DNA of 64,000 nt from Hyposmocoma kahamanoa (GCF_003589595.1 NW_020654080.1:8566527-8630526), one strand, 5' to 3'; positions 53,779-64,000 are shown, counted from the first letter of the stretch. The notes: a model not told the origin generated them from the sequence alone. Numbers and translations: made by a program.

Positions 53779-54003
53779 ATAAAAAATAAAAATTTTGGAT
53801 TTTTTTTATTTATTTATTTTTTTAGTGATTTGGTTTCAGTTTTGGATATAGAATGATCTCTGTAAATATGGCGAGAATGCCGTCCCGTCACTTGATAGAA
53901 TAAAAATAATAAAAAAAATATAATAATAATTCAGCTAAAAATTGTCCATGGCGTGGTACTGTGGGAGTGTAGCCGTGGTTGTAGCGTAGAGAGAGAGGTA
54001 CTA

Positions 54004-54230
54004 TTTTATTGAAATCGATTACCGGGAAGTGCGCGAAACCGGATTCATCCCCTAGTATGCCAACCGTAGAGGTGGAATATTTTATTTAAATTTAAATGGG
54101 ACTAATACTGAAGTACCTTTTTACCAACAAAAAATAATTATCAAAATCGGTTCACAAGTTATCGCGTAACAAACATACAAAAAAAATACAGCCGAATTGA
54201 GCACCTCCTTTTTTGAAATCGGTTAAAAAT
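54004..54230 (+). mobile_element. Repeat D (MITE-like), copy
   Basis: 'GCGAAACCGGATTCATCCCC' to 'TTTTTTGAAATCGGTTAAAA'. The first ~45 bp of the family are missing. It lies just beyond the probable 3' end of the Multiplexin gene. Confidence 0.7.
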
Positions 54231-54277
54231 TTAGAATTTCATTGTAAATAAACAAATTACTTGATATTCAATTTCTC

Positions 54278-54283
54278 TTTATT
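54278..54283 (-). terminator. Candidate polyadenylation signal AATAAA for the Multiplexin gene
   Basis: The minus strand reads GGTAAATAAAGAG here, about 480 bases downstream of the stop codon at 54766. It is the best AATAAA in the stretch after the stop. No cleavage-site evidence is available from sequence alone. Confidence 0.35.
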
Positions 54284-54765
54284 TACCATCAGTGGCATCA
54301 GTTTACAAATGCCTTTGATTCGATATTCCCTATTTTTAACTGTTGATAATTTTGATGGCAATACAGCTCAATAAAATGGGAAAAAAATCTCTTCAGCGCA
54401 GTACAATAGAGAGTAATGGGAAGGTTAACACCATAAAACACAATTAAAACATGTTATTTTAATAATGTATTATATTATATACATTGCGTAGGACGTCAAA
54501 AAGTCACAACTATCAATCATCTATCGCTTTTTCCAATTTCCTTATCCCATATAAAATGTTGCCAAAATCAATATTCAATTTCCCTACTTGCCATCAGGTT
54601 TTGGTCTACCCAAGCGTTTGTAACTTATTGAAAACGTAAAGTTATTTAAGATTCAGTTTGAATTATTTGAATAAGCCATTTAATTCCTTCAAGGATTTCG
54701 AAAAATTAACTTTGAAGATAAATTAAAAATTGATAGCTTCTTAAATGTTTAAATTAGATTATTCC

Positions 54766-54838
54766 TTACCCAGAATGCCTTTGTCTTCTTCTTGTAGCTT
54801 CTATACATAAAACTATTAATTTACTATCACAGGGGTAC
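54766..54838 (-). CDS. Mp: Multiplexin exon 6 of window (endostatin C-terminus, stop)
   Basis: It is preceded by 'TATGTTTCAG'. The first base completes a Met codon split across the intron. It encodes 'YPCDSKLIVLCIEATRRR', with the third and fourth endostatin cysteines, and a short basic tail ending in Gly and TAA (54766-54768). The match to the 'C..RLIVLCIE' end of vertebrate endostatin is strong. A GTAAGG sequence overlaps the stop codon, so splicing to a further exon cannot be excluded, but the domain is complete. Confidence 0.88.
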
Positions 54839-57800
54839 CTGAAACATATATTTAGCGTATACAGTGTGTTTTTTAACTGGAATAGTATGGGGAAATTTGA
54901 AACAGTAGGAGATATAGGGAAACTGTTTAGGGACCATGTGGTCTTTATTTGTGAAAACAAATTTGATACAGTACATTTTTGGTCAAGCGTGAGTTATCCA
55001 TTGAAATGGACTATTGACTTAATTTTTTTAAAATGCTGGTCATCTTAGATTCTTGTACGGAAAATAATAAATACTACAGCAGAATTTGGTCAAATTTAAT
55101 AAAATATTTTTTCATACAATTTGTTACCTTAATAGAACTACTTAATGCTTCAATAAAATCGACTCATCCGTAGAACAAAGGCTTATGTGCAATACTACTT
55201 GTTCTCAGGACATAGTACATTTCGTTTGTTCTTCTTCGCTGTGGATGTCAGATCGACTGTTGTTCGATTTTATAATTTCCGAAACGAAACTAGATATATA
55301 AATTCTCAAAACACCTTTACATTGGCCTCAGTTTGAATAATGAAATTATTCTCGTAACGTACTTATTGTCTTTTCGCTATATACTCACATCGGACTCTGT
55401 TCTTCGGATGATTTGAAATGTTCAATATCACCTCCACCTTATTGTATGCATTAAGGTTTAAGCTCGGTACATTCTAAACTTGAAATTTTATGTTTTCAAT
55501 TTAATTAAAAGAATTCGTAATAGCATGCAGTTCGTAAATCTGTGCAAAAACTTCTACGTGCCATAAAAGCGCTCCATAGTTCAGTTTCGTGTAGTATGGT
55601 ATCGACAAGAAATACTTTATAAACGAGTTGTGCATTCTCCTATTGCATAAAAACAACTATGTTTGGCCCAATTTTTTTCTTGCGTTACAATGAAATGATT
55701 CCTACAAGAAACTGTGTCGATTAGCATTAAAAAAAAATCTGTCAATATTATTCATTTTATTGATAACTCATATTTGACAAAAAAATTGACAATACCAAGT
55801 TTGTTTTTCCAAAGAAAGACCGAATAGTTCCTTCTATGATATTGGATTGATTTCCTCATACTATCCCAGATCAAGAAATCATATTGTGTATTATTTATAT
55901 CATTATACACTAGAGGACACATTATTATAAGCATGCCTGGTGGCAAAGTGTTATAAGCGCCTAATTAGACAAAACTCTTTTATGGTTCAGTATGAGACAT
56001 TACCCTCATTCTACTACTGTAGCTTTACTTGATTTATTCTTGTAAATAGTGATCGAAAATATACCGTTTATAAATGATTACACAAAATTGATTAGTAAGT
56101 GGTTTCAGAATATTCAAGATATCGTGTGTTAAAACAAATAAAAGTCACTTACATTTTCTGGTCCAACAATTTATTACTATAAAGAGATGACGCAGTCCCG
56201 TATTGATCCGGATTGCCATTCTGCCATTCGTCGCAAAACGCTGTTGGTTGTTTTATACCATAGAGATCTCCTCCATGCCATACAGCTTTAATAGGCCTGA
56301 AATATTTACATGTCGGAACCAGTTATTACTTCAAACGTAATGTAGCAGAATTCTTGTAACGTGCTTTACAAAAGGATAGATGTTAGCTAATATTATTACG
56401 CGGTTGATTTCTAATTATTAGAGAAACGATTTATTAAGCTATCTATAAGCGAATCTATGAACTAGTCATGATCATGATTTCTTTGTTTACAAAATGTCAC
56501 ATCAACTTGACAATTCAAACTGTGTGAGGTCGCAGAGGAGGCGGTGCTGGTGTCGTTTCAATCTGTTCAGTTTAATCAGTCATCTGACGTGGTTTTATGA
56601 CATGTTGATCATTGGCAGGGTTGCTATATGAAAATACGGAGTGAAGTTGATGGTCAATTTGCCGCGTAATATTTAAAAACCGAATGAAGAATGCTGAAAA
56701 GATTTTCAATCAATGTTTTCTACTGCTAAATAACTTACCAAGTATTGTTATCAATCATGACTTTCTTTCCATCAAAACTGTATATATCCGCTACTGGACT
56801 TGCAAACGGAGCTCCTGAACCATCAAACACGTTAGACCAGGAGTTGAAAAGGACGTGGCCTTTTGTATTAACGACAGTTATCTTTGAACTCTTGATTTTC
56901 ACTATGCTTCTTGGGTCTTCAATCCTAAAAATATGTGTTTAACAAACCTATTTAATTTCGAGCTCTTAGGTATTTTTCAACTAAGGTTTCGGACACTTTC
57001 GAGTTTTGTCAGAACTGCAATAAGCCCGAAACTTGGTTTGTTTGAAAAACAAATATACGCGATTTAAATCCAGAAAAAATTGTTAAATTTTCAAAATCTA
57101 TTTTATGCTATAAGCACTTTGTGGATAACAGTAAATTAGGTTTTACATGAAATCATAATTCGTGAAACTAAAAGTTTCCTGAGAATAGTTACTTCATATA
57201 AATTTCGATTATGTGAATTTCGATTTGTTGGTAGCGTCGCGTCGTTATTGAAACGGCTAAACGTTATCTCATAAAATTTTTCGTACTAAATTTCTAAAAA
57301 TTGCTCGCGCCCTCTTTGGAAAGCGTGTGTGAGACTTCACCTGTCATCTTGAAACAAGGAAAAAATAACAATGGAAGTGCCTTAAGCCTCAATTACTATC
57401 AGAACAGCTGTCGCCAAAACTCACACATTATGAAGTCTTCATAACGATTGGTCGTTGTTTCAAATGTAAAAAGAAATATAAATTCTGGACTGTTAATAGG
57501 TATAATTTAAACTTTACCCTACTGGCATAACGTTGAAAGTTCAATATCATCAATACATGTTATTACTATTATTACTTGCAATCAAGTAACGACGTTTTGA
57601 TTTTATATATTGAAGTATCAATTAATGTGCTGCCATCTAGCGGTTAATTCGGAGATATATGTATAGTTCTCCAAAAAAGCGACCATATTGCAGCAGTATA
57701 AGGATTACTGTCGCTTCTTGAAACAAAAAAAATGATAAACAAAAAATTGAAAATGTATTAAAATTAAATAAAATAAGATTTCATGATAATACGAAACACC

Positions 57801-60800
57801 ACTATAGATAATATTACAAGTGCGACTATCATTTTTGCATTCCGAAGTAGCGAAATAAGGCATTTATTTACAATTTTCGAGGTACTGCATGATATAATAA
57901 TATAGAAACGACCATATCGTATAAAGCGAAAATGGCGGACTAGCTCAAGTTTGCTCCGTGAACTGTTGGCACTCCGTGACACGCAAACTAAGCTCTTCTA
58001 TTGTATTTATTGTTCTGTGTCTTGAAATGTACCAAATAAAACAACCAAAACTGGAAATCCGACGTTGACAGTAATTGGTGAAATCATCAAATAATCCGAT
58101 AGACTTGTGTAATATGTTCAAATTGTAAAAGTTAAACAAAGCGCGGATTATTGCAGTGACGAACTATAGCTGCTGTTATGTGTTATTATTATTATCTGTT
58201 CTAGTAGTACAGTGAATATGAACGTTATTGGAGATTGGACCTCAGTTTTAGTTCATAAGTAACCTGCACCTAAGTAAAAAAGTAAACCTTTTCTCAAACG
58301 AAGTAATCAAACACTAAAAATCACTTCGCTACAGCCATTCGCAATCTCTTTAGTAAATTATCCAATTTACGCAATTACGCAACTTTTATTGTATAGCTCT
58401 ACTTGATAGGACAGCAATTGGTATACTTACTGGCCAGCCAGAAAGGCGACAAAGTTGCCATCATACCCACGCGATTGTATATGACAATCCAGGTTAGCTG
58501 CATTACGTCCAGTCCTGTTTGTTACGGAATAAATATTGCCCGTATATGGTGTGTTTAGTGCTGCTAATCGAATCTGGAAATAGCGGATACACGTACTAAA
58601 AAGTGGCGCACAGCAAGAATCAAGTACATTTAGCCCTGTTTCTTCTAGGCTCTTTTCTTGGTATCAGTGTTGACGCTAATATTGTTCTTATTTGTACTAA
58701 AATAACTTTTTAGTATTCCATAGTCAAACACAGTAACCTCCGGTTCAAACGACATTGCACTGCACGTTTTTTTACAGTATTCGATGTACGTTTGAATGTG
58801 TGCGTTTTTTTTGCAGGACAAAGATCGTGTGAACAGTTTTATATGTAATGTATGCGCCACTGTTTATTCGGTTCGGATTTATACTGCAAAAAAATGTGCA
58901 TATTTTTGATATAGATATAGATTAAATTGTCACAGCTCTTTTATTTTCTCCTTCATGGCTTTTTGTTTTTGGTAAGTTATCACAATGTTTTGGTTGTGAA
59001 CCTTTTTCGACGTGCAGGTTCATCACGATGTTTTTCTTCAGCGAAAAGTTATGATAAATTTCAATTTAAATTTCGCACATAAGTTCCGAGACACTATGAG
59101 GTGGTAGTGTAATGGTATGATAGGTCGTACCATTAGACTACCACGGTTCTTTTGTATATGACTCTTTATTTAAGATATCACCCAATATGGCGTCTACAGA
59201 TGTTTATAAACCAGGCCTACCTAGCTTTGAATGCAACGATTGTGAACTCTAAAGCTATTTTCCAATATTTAAATATGCACAAAATGTGTCTAATCTATGT
59301 TTATGCGTCGTAACGTGTTAAGTTATGCATTTTATTAAATTATACGCAATAAATCTTACACACGTGGTTTTGCAGTGAAATGAAGCAAGCGTGAACCGTG
59401 GAATTTTGCATTTAACTTGGATTTGCCCCCAGCGCGGTGAAATTTGATTCACGTAATCCGTTCAAATTCAGAAGCTGATATTATGTTTACATGTATTGAA
59501 ATATTGTTTCATACCATTTGTAGAATGGTTAAAATGTGTTAATATAATAAAAATCAGTGCTGGTAACGCATTGCGTTTTCCAGCAAATACTGAGTTTATG
59601 ACCCTTTTGTTACCGCGGCTGGCACCACACAAAATATCTTTATATCTAGTGCCTACTGTTTGTGTTTTAATTTAACCTAATTTTTATTGAGCATAGTAAG
59701 GAACCAAAATGTGTTTTTTGTTTCGTAATTATTTATTTATGATTTACGTTGAATGTTCTGATTATGTTTTGTTTCGTTTTCTTTTTTTCCTTTGTGCTGT
59801 TATTATGGTAAACAAATAAATGTATTTTATTTATTTTGTCTTTCTTTCTTAATGATAATGAAACATATTTAAAATACCAGTCATTATAAATACTTCAAAT
59901 ATTTCTATCATAAAGATCCTGATCATTTATAAATCATAAAAACCCTGATTTACGATCAATTTGTTCCTAGTTACGGTAGCCTTGACTAGGTTTGACCTAC
60001 CGCCTTTCAAGCAGAGGGTCGTGGGTTCAAATCCGGGCAAGGCCTGTGAGTTTTTTTGGAATATATGTGCGAATTGAATTTGAAATACCATGAGCTTTTC
60101 GGTGAAGAAAAAAATACAATGCCGTGTGTATATTTAAAAAAATCCTTCGTCTTTCCATTCCGTTCATAAGATCGTTTGTTTATTCGATTGTCACAGCTCT
60201 TTTATAAAAAATAATCATGGTTTTTGTTTTTGTTGAGTTATCACAATGTTTGGTTTATGAACCTTTTTCGACGTGCAGGTTTCGTCACGATGTTTTTCTT
60301 CACCGATTTTTTTTATTTTCAAATTAAATTTCGCACATAAGTTCCGAGACACTATGAGGTGTGAGCCCGGATAGGTCAAACCATTAGACTACCACAGGTC
60401 TTTTGTGTAAAACAAAAACACCTGCACACAGTGGGAGTATAATATACAGGCTAGCCTGGTGGGATAACATTGCTCCCAGTGGGAATGAAGTACCTCATGA
60501 CAGAGAGAGAATATGTATCGTAATTCTAAAGTGTGTAAAAGATCTTACGTAAATATGATCTGGATTTGATGGTATGCTTGGCAACGTTGATGTTTCCAGT
60601 CGAGATGGTAGTGGCCTTGTTGTCGTTGTTCTAAAAGGATCGTATGGGTGAACCAGAGAGCCCATCTGAAATCAGTACAATATAAAATATTTTTATTGCG
60701 AACTGTATTGTTATGACGCAATAATTATGATGATCTTTGTTTGTTGAGAAAATTAACATTTTTGTAATGTTTAATTACCTTTATAAAATATTTAAGCAGA

Positions 60801-63148
60801 AAAAATGATTTCTCACAGATGGCGCTACGGCAAAAACGTCTTTAAAAACCAAGAACAAAGATCTGCAACAAGCATAGTAATACCTAGGTAAACCTACCGA
60901 TGCGGGAATAGAGAACTTTACTAGTACTGCTGTGTTTCCGATAGAAAAGTAGGAAAAGCCAGCATAATTACAGTTACATTGAACACTGGGTCCGGGTCAC
61001 TTAAAATCTTATGCCTCATGACTGTGAATGCATTTGCAAATTTAAGGATATTCTTAACATAGTATAAGAAGACCAAGTAGGGCACTCCCTACACTCAATC
61101 GGGGCGTAGGGTTGTCACATTATAATTTTAGTTGTTATTACCCACAGGCTGTAAACATAGGCATGGCATTGCACCAAGTGATCCATTTTTTGAGCCTTAG
61201 TCGAATTGTGTGGGATCCACCGAGAGCACAGCTTTTTCACACCCAAATGTTTGTGTAGTATTGATTGTATTTGACTCATGCCTATGCCTAAAAATGCCCC
61301 AATCCCATGATATGTCACATGCCTGTCTGTTTTGATCATACGGCGCACAGCATCGATGTTTTTGTTGTTCACAGCAGTGGACGGGCGACTATCACGAAAT
61401 TCGTCACTGAGATTTACACGACTGCGTTTGAATTCTGCAAACCAGCTATAAATAGTCGTCTTGTATGGTGCTTCGTCGCTAAAAGCAGTTTGAAGCCGAG
61501 CGAAGCTCCGCTAAGCTGTGCTGTTAAATTACACTTAATGTCGTAGAAAAATCATACTACGAAAATTTTCACGAGTTAAATCCATGGTGATGTAGACAAC
61601 CAATTTCTAAAATGACGCCACAATGTAAAAACAAGTGATAGTTAGATGAAACAAACTGTATTCTACAGCCAAAGAGTTCCATTTGCAAATGTTGTAATTA
61701 CTTTTTAAATATTGTTTATGTAAGTGGCCAGTTCCGGAAACTTATAGTGCGCCGTATGTATAGGTTACTTGTTTGAAAGTAAATATAACACTAAGTGATT
61801 TCTTTACTTTGGACATGAAACCAGAAAAATAAAATAATAAAATAAAAAAAGGTTATATTCAAGTTAAAAAGCAAAAAATGGTATTTGGACTTACAACAAC
61901 TTACGTGTGAGGTATCATATCATATCGACATGCAAGAGGCGCTACTACGTTTGTATAGAGTTACCTTACTTGATCTTATTCTACTAAGCTCTTAACATTG
62001 CAAATGTCTACAATGTGTAACAAGGAGTAACAACATTTTTGGAGCTCAATGTATTCATAAAAACATACCCCTTTTGCAATACGATTTTTGGTAATTGAAT
62101 TTTTTTTTGTGTCCACACACAACTTGACGCTCATTGTTTTACAATTTTTTTTATTAATGAGTACAGTAGAATCCCAGATTTTTACTATTTCAGCACCCTT
62201 TTTTTACACATGGTTTAGACGTTTAAGGTGACACCAATTTACATCAAGTAGACTGACTGTTTGCCGATTTGTGAACATAAAAAACAAATGAACACAATGT
62301 GCTGTCTTTGCCCACAAAATTTTCGCAAATCGAGCACTTGAAATTCGGTTCAGGTACCTTCTCGTACAATAACAAGTGACGGGTCGAACAAGCCGTGCGC
62401 CTGGTTTTTCCTGTTCTTCTTAGAGCTCAAAACTGTTGACTCAAAATATTGTACATACATGTGTAGTCAAAGTATGTTCCGCTTACCGCAATTGACCTTA
62501 CACACATTTTGTTGAAACAATTGCTCCATCTGGTGTTTTAAAACGGTTCTAATACTTCAGAAACTTTTGCGGGCTAGTACAGCGACAAGTCACGAAAGTT
62601 TTATCGTAATCGGATGAATAATAATGGAACGGATATGGGACGAACATACATACAAAGATTTCGTACCCTTAGTATAATAAAGCCACGAGTGATCTTTTTT
62701 TATATATATCTTATTTTCATAGCAGCTGCAGTGTCACTTAGAGCTTTAAATCGCAAAGATTTAAGAAGCACTAGCATTGCGCTCGTCACTTTGAGATATA
62801 TGTTGACAAGAGTTATATGCCTGTAATCCCACCCATACCCTTAGCCTTCAGAACCGGAACTCAGTACTGCTCAGATTACTGCTTGGCGGCAGAAATGGTA
62901 AGGTGGCAGTACTTCCATCCAAATATCATATAAAAAGTTATTCGTAGGATACCAACTTTAGTAATTTGTGTAGCAAACTATATCGCTCTGGTTAGGTACG
63001 AGGTAAATATTATGGAAACAAAAGAGTAAATGTAAATATTAAGTAAATACATTACCGTAACGTATTGCCATCCATTTTGGAGTTTCAACAGTAACGATTG
63101 TTCCCGTAATACGTAGGCCAACGTTCCCGGGGGTGTTGTAGCGGTTCG
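54766..63148 (-). CDS. Mp: Multiplexin (collagen XV/XVIII), C-terminal 251 codons in six exons
   Basis: Joined exons (63056-63148, 60549-60665, 58431-58573, 56739-56924, 56153-56296, 54766-54838) give 756 coding bases in one frame, every junction having AG before and GT after the exon and compatible phases. The product is the NC1 end of a basement-membrane collagen: the end of the trimerization domain, a Thr/Pro/Ser-rich protease-sensitive hinge, and an endostatin domain with the four cysteines that pair in vertebrate endostatin. In Drosophila the single gene of this type is Multiplexin, which acts in extracellular matrix of the heart, nerve and motor-axon paths; that function is known for the family, not shown here. 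Upstream exons (Gly-X-Y collagen repeats, laminin-G-like region) should lie beyond base 64000. Introns are 2390, 1975, 1506, 442 and 1314 bp, and hold SINEs, a mariner relic and repeat C and E copies. No frame damage is seen, so the gene looks functional. Confidence 0.9.
55080..56140. other. Intron of Multiplexin, no embedded feature recognised
   Basis: AT-rich intronic sequence between window exons 6 and 5. The short minus frame 55752-55946 has no motif. Confidence 0.4.
56153..56296 (-). CDS. Mp: Multiplexin exon 5 of window (endostatin core)
   Basis: The acceptor is 'AATATTTCAG' and the donor AAAT|GTAAGTGAC. It encodes 'KAVWHGGDLYGIKQP', 'FCDEWQNGNPDQYG' and 'ASSLYSNKLLDQK'. These align block by block with the endostatin stretch 'VWHGSD..G....YCE.WR....TG.ASSL....LL.Q'. 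It contains the second conserved cysteine. 144 bp; phase 2 in, phase 2 out. Confidence 0.92.
56520..56690 (+). repeat. Interspersed repeat E, copy 2, in Multiplexin intron
   Basis: It is collinear with 8330-8600: 'CAATCTGTTCAGTTTAATCA', 'ATTGGCAGGGTTGCTATATG', then 'GCCGCGTAAT'. Confidence 0.6.
56739..56924 (-). CDS. Mp: Multiplexin exon 4 of window (endostatin)
   Basis: The acceptor is 'ATATTTTTAG' and the donor ACTTG|GTAAGTTA. It encodes 'IEDPRSIVKIKSSKITVVN', 'GHVLFNSWSNVF' and 'IYSFDGKKVMIDNNT', matching the endostatin segments 'LYSIVRRADR..VPIVNL.....F.SW..LF' and 'IFSFDGKDVL..PTW'. 186 bp. Confidence 0.92.
56960..57085. mobile_element. Penelope-type terminal repeat with inverted ends, in Multiplexin intron
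   Basis: The right part 'GAAAAACAAATATACGCGAT' is plus-oriented and is preceded by 'GCCCGAAACTTGG'. The left part 'TCGAGCTCTTAGGTATTTT' is the opposite-oriented outer end. It resembles the inverted pair at 2816-3009, with an unrelated centre. Confidence 0.6.
57086..58420. other. Intron of Multiplexin, no embedded feature recognised
   Basis: AT-rich, with the short minus frames at 57764-57982 and 57945-58139 lacking motifs. 'GCTGCCATCTAGCGG' at 57631-57645 is a common insect repeat-like word but has no second long match here. Confidence 0.35.
58431..58573 (-). CDS. Mp: Multiplexin exon 3 of window (endostatin start)
   Basis: The acceptor is 'GCTATTTCCAG' and the donor GGCCA|GTAAGTAT. It encodes 'IRLAALNTPYTGNIYSVTN', the opening strand of endostatin ('LHLVALN.P..G'), and 'NLDCHIQSRGYDGNFVAFLA', with the first conserved cysteine and the 'G..GTFRAFLSS' equivalent. 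143 bp; starts in phase 0. Confidence 0.9.
58930..59145 (-). mobile_element. tRNA-derived SINE, family S3, in Multiplexin intron
   Basis: The minus strand has head 'GTGGTAGTCTAATGGTACGA' (A-box-like), then 'TATGTGCGAAATTTAAATTG', 'AAACATCGTGATGAACCTG' and 'CACGTCGAAAAAGGTTC'. The B-box segment is deleted. A second minus copy is at 60188-60412 and a plus copy at 59975-60125. Confidence 0.75.
59146..59974. other. Intron of Multiplexin, no embedded feature recognised
   Basis: AT-rich sequence between two SINE S3 copies, with no coding signal. Confidence 0.35.
59975..60125 (+). mobile_element. tRNA-derived SINE, family S3, plus copy
   Basis: The B-box 'GGTTCAAATCC' is intact, followed by 'GTGCGAATTGAATTTGAAAT' and 'TTTTCGGTGAAGAAAAAAAT'. 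The 3' end is truncated. Confidence 0.75.
60188..60412 (-). mobile_element. tRNA-derived SINE, family S3, minus copy
   Basis: It is collinear with 58930-59145 on the same strand, including 'GAAACCTGCACGTCGAAAAA' on the minus strand. The head has lost the B-box region. Confidence 0.75.
60549..60665 (-). CDS. Mp: Multiplexin exon 2 of window (hinge)
   Basis: The acceptor is TGATTTCAG and the donor ATTTAC|GTAAGATC. The 39 codons include 'VHPYDPFRTTTTRPLPSRL' and 'TLPSIPSNPDHIY', a low-complexity Thr/Pro/Ser linker like the protease-sensitive hinge between trimerization and endostatin domains. Both ends are phase 0. Homology alone is weak, but the reading frame, splice sites and position fit. 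Confidence 0.8.
60670..61096. other. Intron of Multiplexin, repeat word only
   Basis: 'CACAGATGGCGCTACGGCAA' at 60817-60836 also occurs at 40029. Nothing else was recognised. Confidence 0.35.
61157..61755 (-). pseudogene. mariner transposase, N-terminal DNA-binding part, in Multiplexin intron
   Basis: On the minus strand a start codon at 61585 opens 'MDLTRENFRSMIFYDIKCN', then after a frame break 'SDEAPYKTTIYSWFAEFKR', 'VNLSDEFRDSRPSTAVNN', 'IDAVRRMIKTDRHVTYHGI' and 'SQIQSILHKHLGVKKLCSR' to 'WIPHNSTKAQK' (about 61175). These are the paired helix-turn-helix regions and linker WVPHxL of mariner-family transposases. The catalytic DD34D half is deleted, so the element is inactive. 61586-61755 probably holds its 5' UTR and terminal repeat ('CAGTTCCGGAAACTTATAGT'). 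Confidence 0.8.
61756..62370. other. Intron of Multiplexin, MITE-end-like words only
   Basis: 'GGCGCTACTACGTTTGTATA' at 61940-61960 resembles the ends noted at 41195 and 51655. No gene was seen. Confidence 0.3.
62371..62921 (-). repeat. Interspersed repeat C, split by ~310 bp of other sequence
   Basis: 'AACAAGTGACGGGTCGAACA' to 'GCGCCTGGT' (62371-62406) is the family's end. The rest of the minus copy resumes at 62719 ('AGCAGCTGCAGTGTCACTTA') and continues to about 62921. The intervening segment was presumably inserted later. Confidence 0.65.
63056..63148 (-). CDS. Mp: Multiplexin exon 1 of window (end of trimerization domain)
   Basis: The acceptor is 'CTTTTTCCAG' and the donor GTTACG|GTAATGTA. 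It encodes 'RTATTPPGTLAYVLREQS' and 'LLLKLQNGWQYVT', matching the collagen XV/XVIII trimerization pattern 'P.GTL.YV.....L.VR...G(W/F)...'. 93 bp, phase 0 on both sides. The N-terminal half of this small domain must be on an exon outside the window. Confidence 0.85.
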
Positions 63149-63586
63149 CTGGAAAAAGCGAATGGGAAACCTTTATTATTATTATTGATTTTATTCATTG
63201 GGAATGTTATTTGAATATATTTCAGAGTAATGTTTGTACTTTTTTTGAAAGGCAAGTTCTTATATCGTTTTCCAATATTTGGTTGAAAACAATATAAAGA
63301 CATGTAATATGAGACACATACTTTTATTTGTTGTTACTAGCGCGATCAGTCAGCACTTTATTATATCAATAGTTTTGCAGATAATCAAAAGTGTTATTTC
63401 TGAACGTTGCTTGTGAGGTGTTGGCTTGTGGTGAGGTGACAATACGGCGAAATAATTTTTTGAACGAGGAATAGCGGTTGAGCGGAGAAATGGGCATTAC
63501 TTTGGCTGCTAATAACTACTGGCGGAAACGGTAAAAAAGGAATATTAGTTGATTCAATATAGGTACGTAAGTATATAGGTACGTAC

Positions 63587-63865
63587 TGTTACATCCCCAT
63601 ATAGTCGGAGTCATATACAAAATTTATTTGTTTAGCCATACTTTTTGCATTTCACGTTTCTTCTTTCATTTGACGCAAATGCAATACGAAACTAAAAGCG
63701 CTTCCGACCAAAAGACTCCACTTGCAGGCAGATTGGATTTGAACGCCGTCGCGACACATTGTTTCTCGATATAATTTTCCTTACTGTCAAATATTTAATT
63801 AAAGGGTGTTTTTGGGTTAAATTTGTTTCTTTTTTAAAAAGCTATTCCTGAACCGCTCCGTAACA
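63587..63865 (+). mobile_element. 5' LTR of an LTR retrotransposon, in Multiplexin intron
   Basis: A 279-bp unit begins TGTTACATCC and ends CTCCGTAACA, giving the canonical TG...CA with extended inverted ends TGTTAC/GTAACA. It is followed directly by 'GTGGTATCAGGAGTGGGATA', which has the look of a tRNA-primed minus-strand primer site and leader of insect Ty3/gypsy-type elements. The second LTR must lie beyond the window, so boundaries rest on one LTR and the flanking primer site. Confidence 0.6.
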
Positions 63866-64000
63866 GTGGTATCAGGAGTGGGATACAAGCGTATTTTTTC
63901 GTCGTTCTCCTACGGTGGTATTCCATACGCGTTCGGATCGGGAACCATGTGGAAACTGTATAATAATTATTGTGACCAACCCGTTCTACGAAAGCAACAC
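63866..64000 (+). mobile_element. Leader of LTR retrotransposon, continues off the window
   Basis: The putative primer-binding site is followed by ~115 bp of untranslated leader. No gag start is identifiable before the window ends. Confidence 0.5.

Noticed and set aside
56745..56942. 65-codon plus frame
   Set aside because: It is the antisense shadow of a Multiplexin exon.
61307..61546. 79-codon plus frame
   Set aside because: Antisense shadow of the mariner transposase relic.

Overview
The window is nuclear DNA from an insect, most likely a moth or butterfly. It is A+T-rich, has spliced exons with GT..AG borders, lacks operons, and is packed with transposable-element relics of kinds typical of Lepidoptera: tRNA-headed SINEs, Jockey/CR1-, RTE- and R1-type LINEs, Penelope-like elements, mariner and many MITEs. 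It also holds one 10-base N gap. The lepidopteran assignment is an inference from repeat character, not from a species match.

The one host gene that can be assigned firmly is on the minus strand at the right end (54766-63148). Six exons join in frame into the last 251 residues of a Multiplexin-type collagen XV/XVIII: the C-terminal trimerization segment, a Thr/Pro-rich hinge and a complete endostatin domain with its four cysteines. Its upstream exons lie beyond base 64000. Its introns carry a mariner relic, SINEs and repeat copies, and a 5' LTR with downstream leader of an LTR retrotransposon begins at 63587 and runs off the window.

From 1 to about 54 kb I see no host gene I can name, only layered mobile elements. 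0-12 kb: LINE ends, SINEs, an inverted Penelope-terminal insertion with a 16-bp target duplication, and the assembly gap. 12.5-15 kb: an RTE LINE interrupted by an R1-type LINE with a 13-bp target duplication. 18.6-25.3 kb: a broken Jockey-like LINE fused to a piece of another LINE, followed by two Penelope-like elements with GIY-YIG endonuclease frames, one carrying a hammerhead-ribozyme core. 27-46 kb: MITEs, several nested, and hairpins with perfect arms. 46-51 kb: a LINE tail with two nested insertions and a long decayed LINE with recognisable reverse-transcriptase motifs.

Two dispersed repeats dominate: a roughly 280-bp family (here 'repeat C', about 13 copies) and a roughly 250-400-bp family with short inverted ends ('repeat D', 5 copies). 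The most interesting non-gene signal is the Penelope terminal repeat. Besides the two autonomous relics it occurs as small separate insertions with their own target duplications, and its outermost bases can be read as a hammerhead-like ribozyme in which the C3 and G8 core positions appear swapped to G and C.
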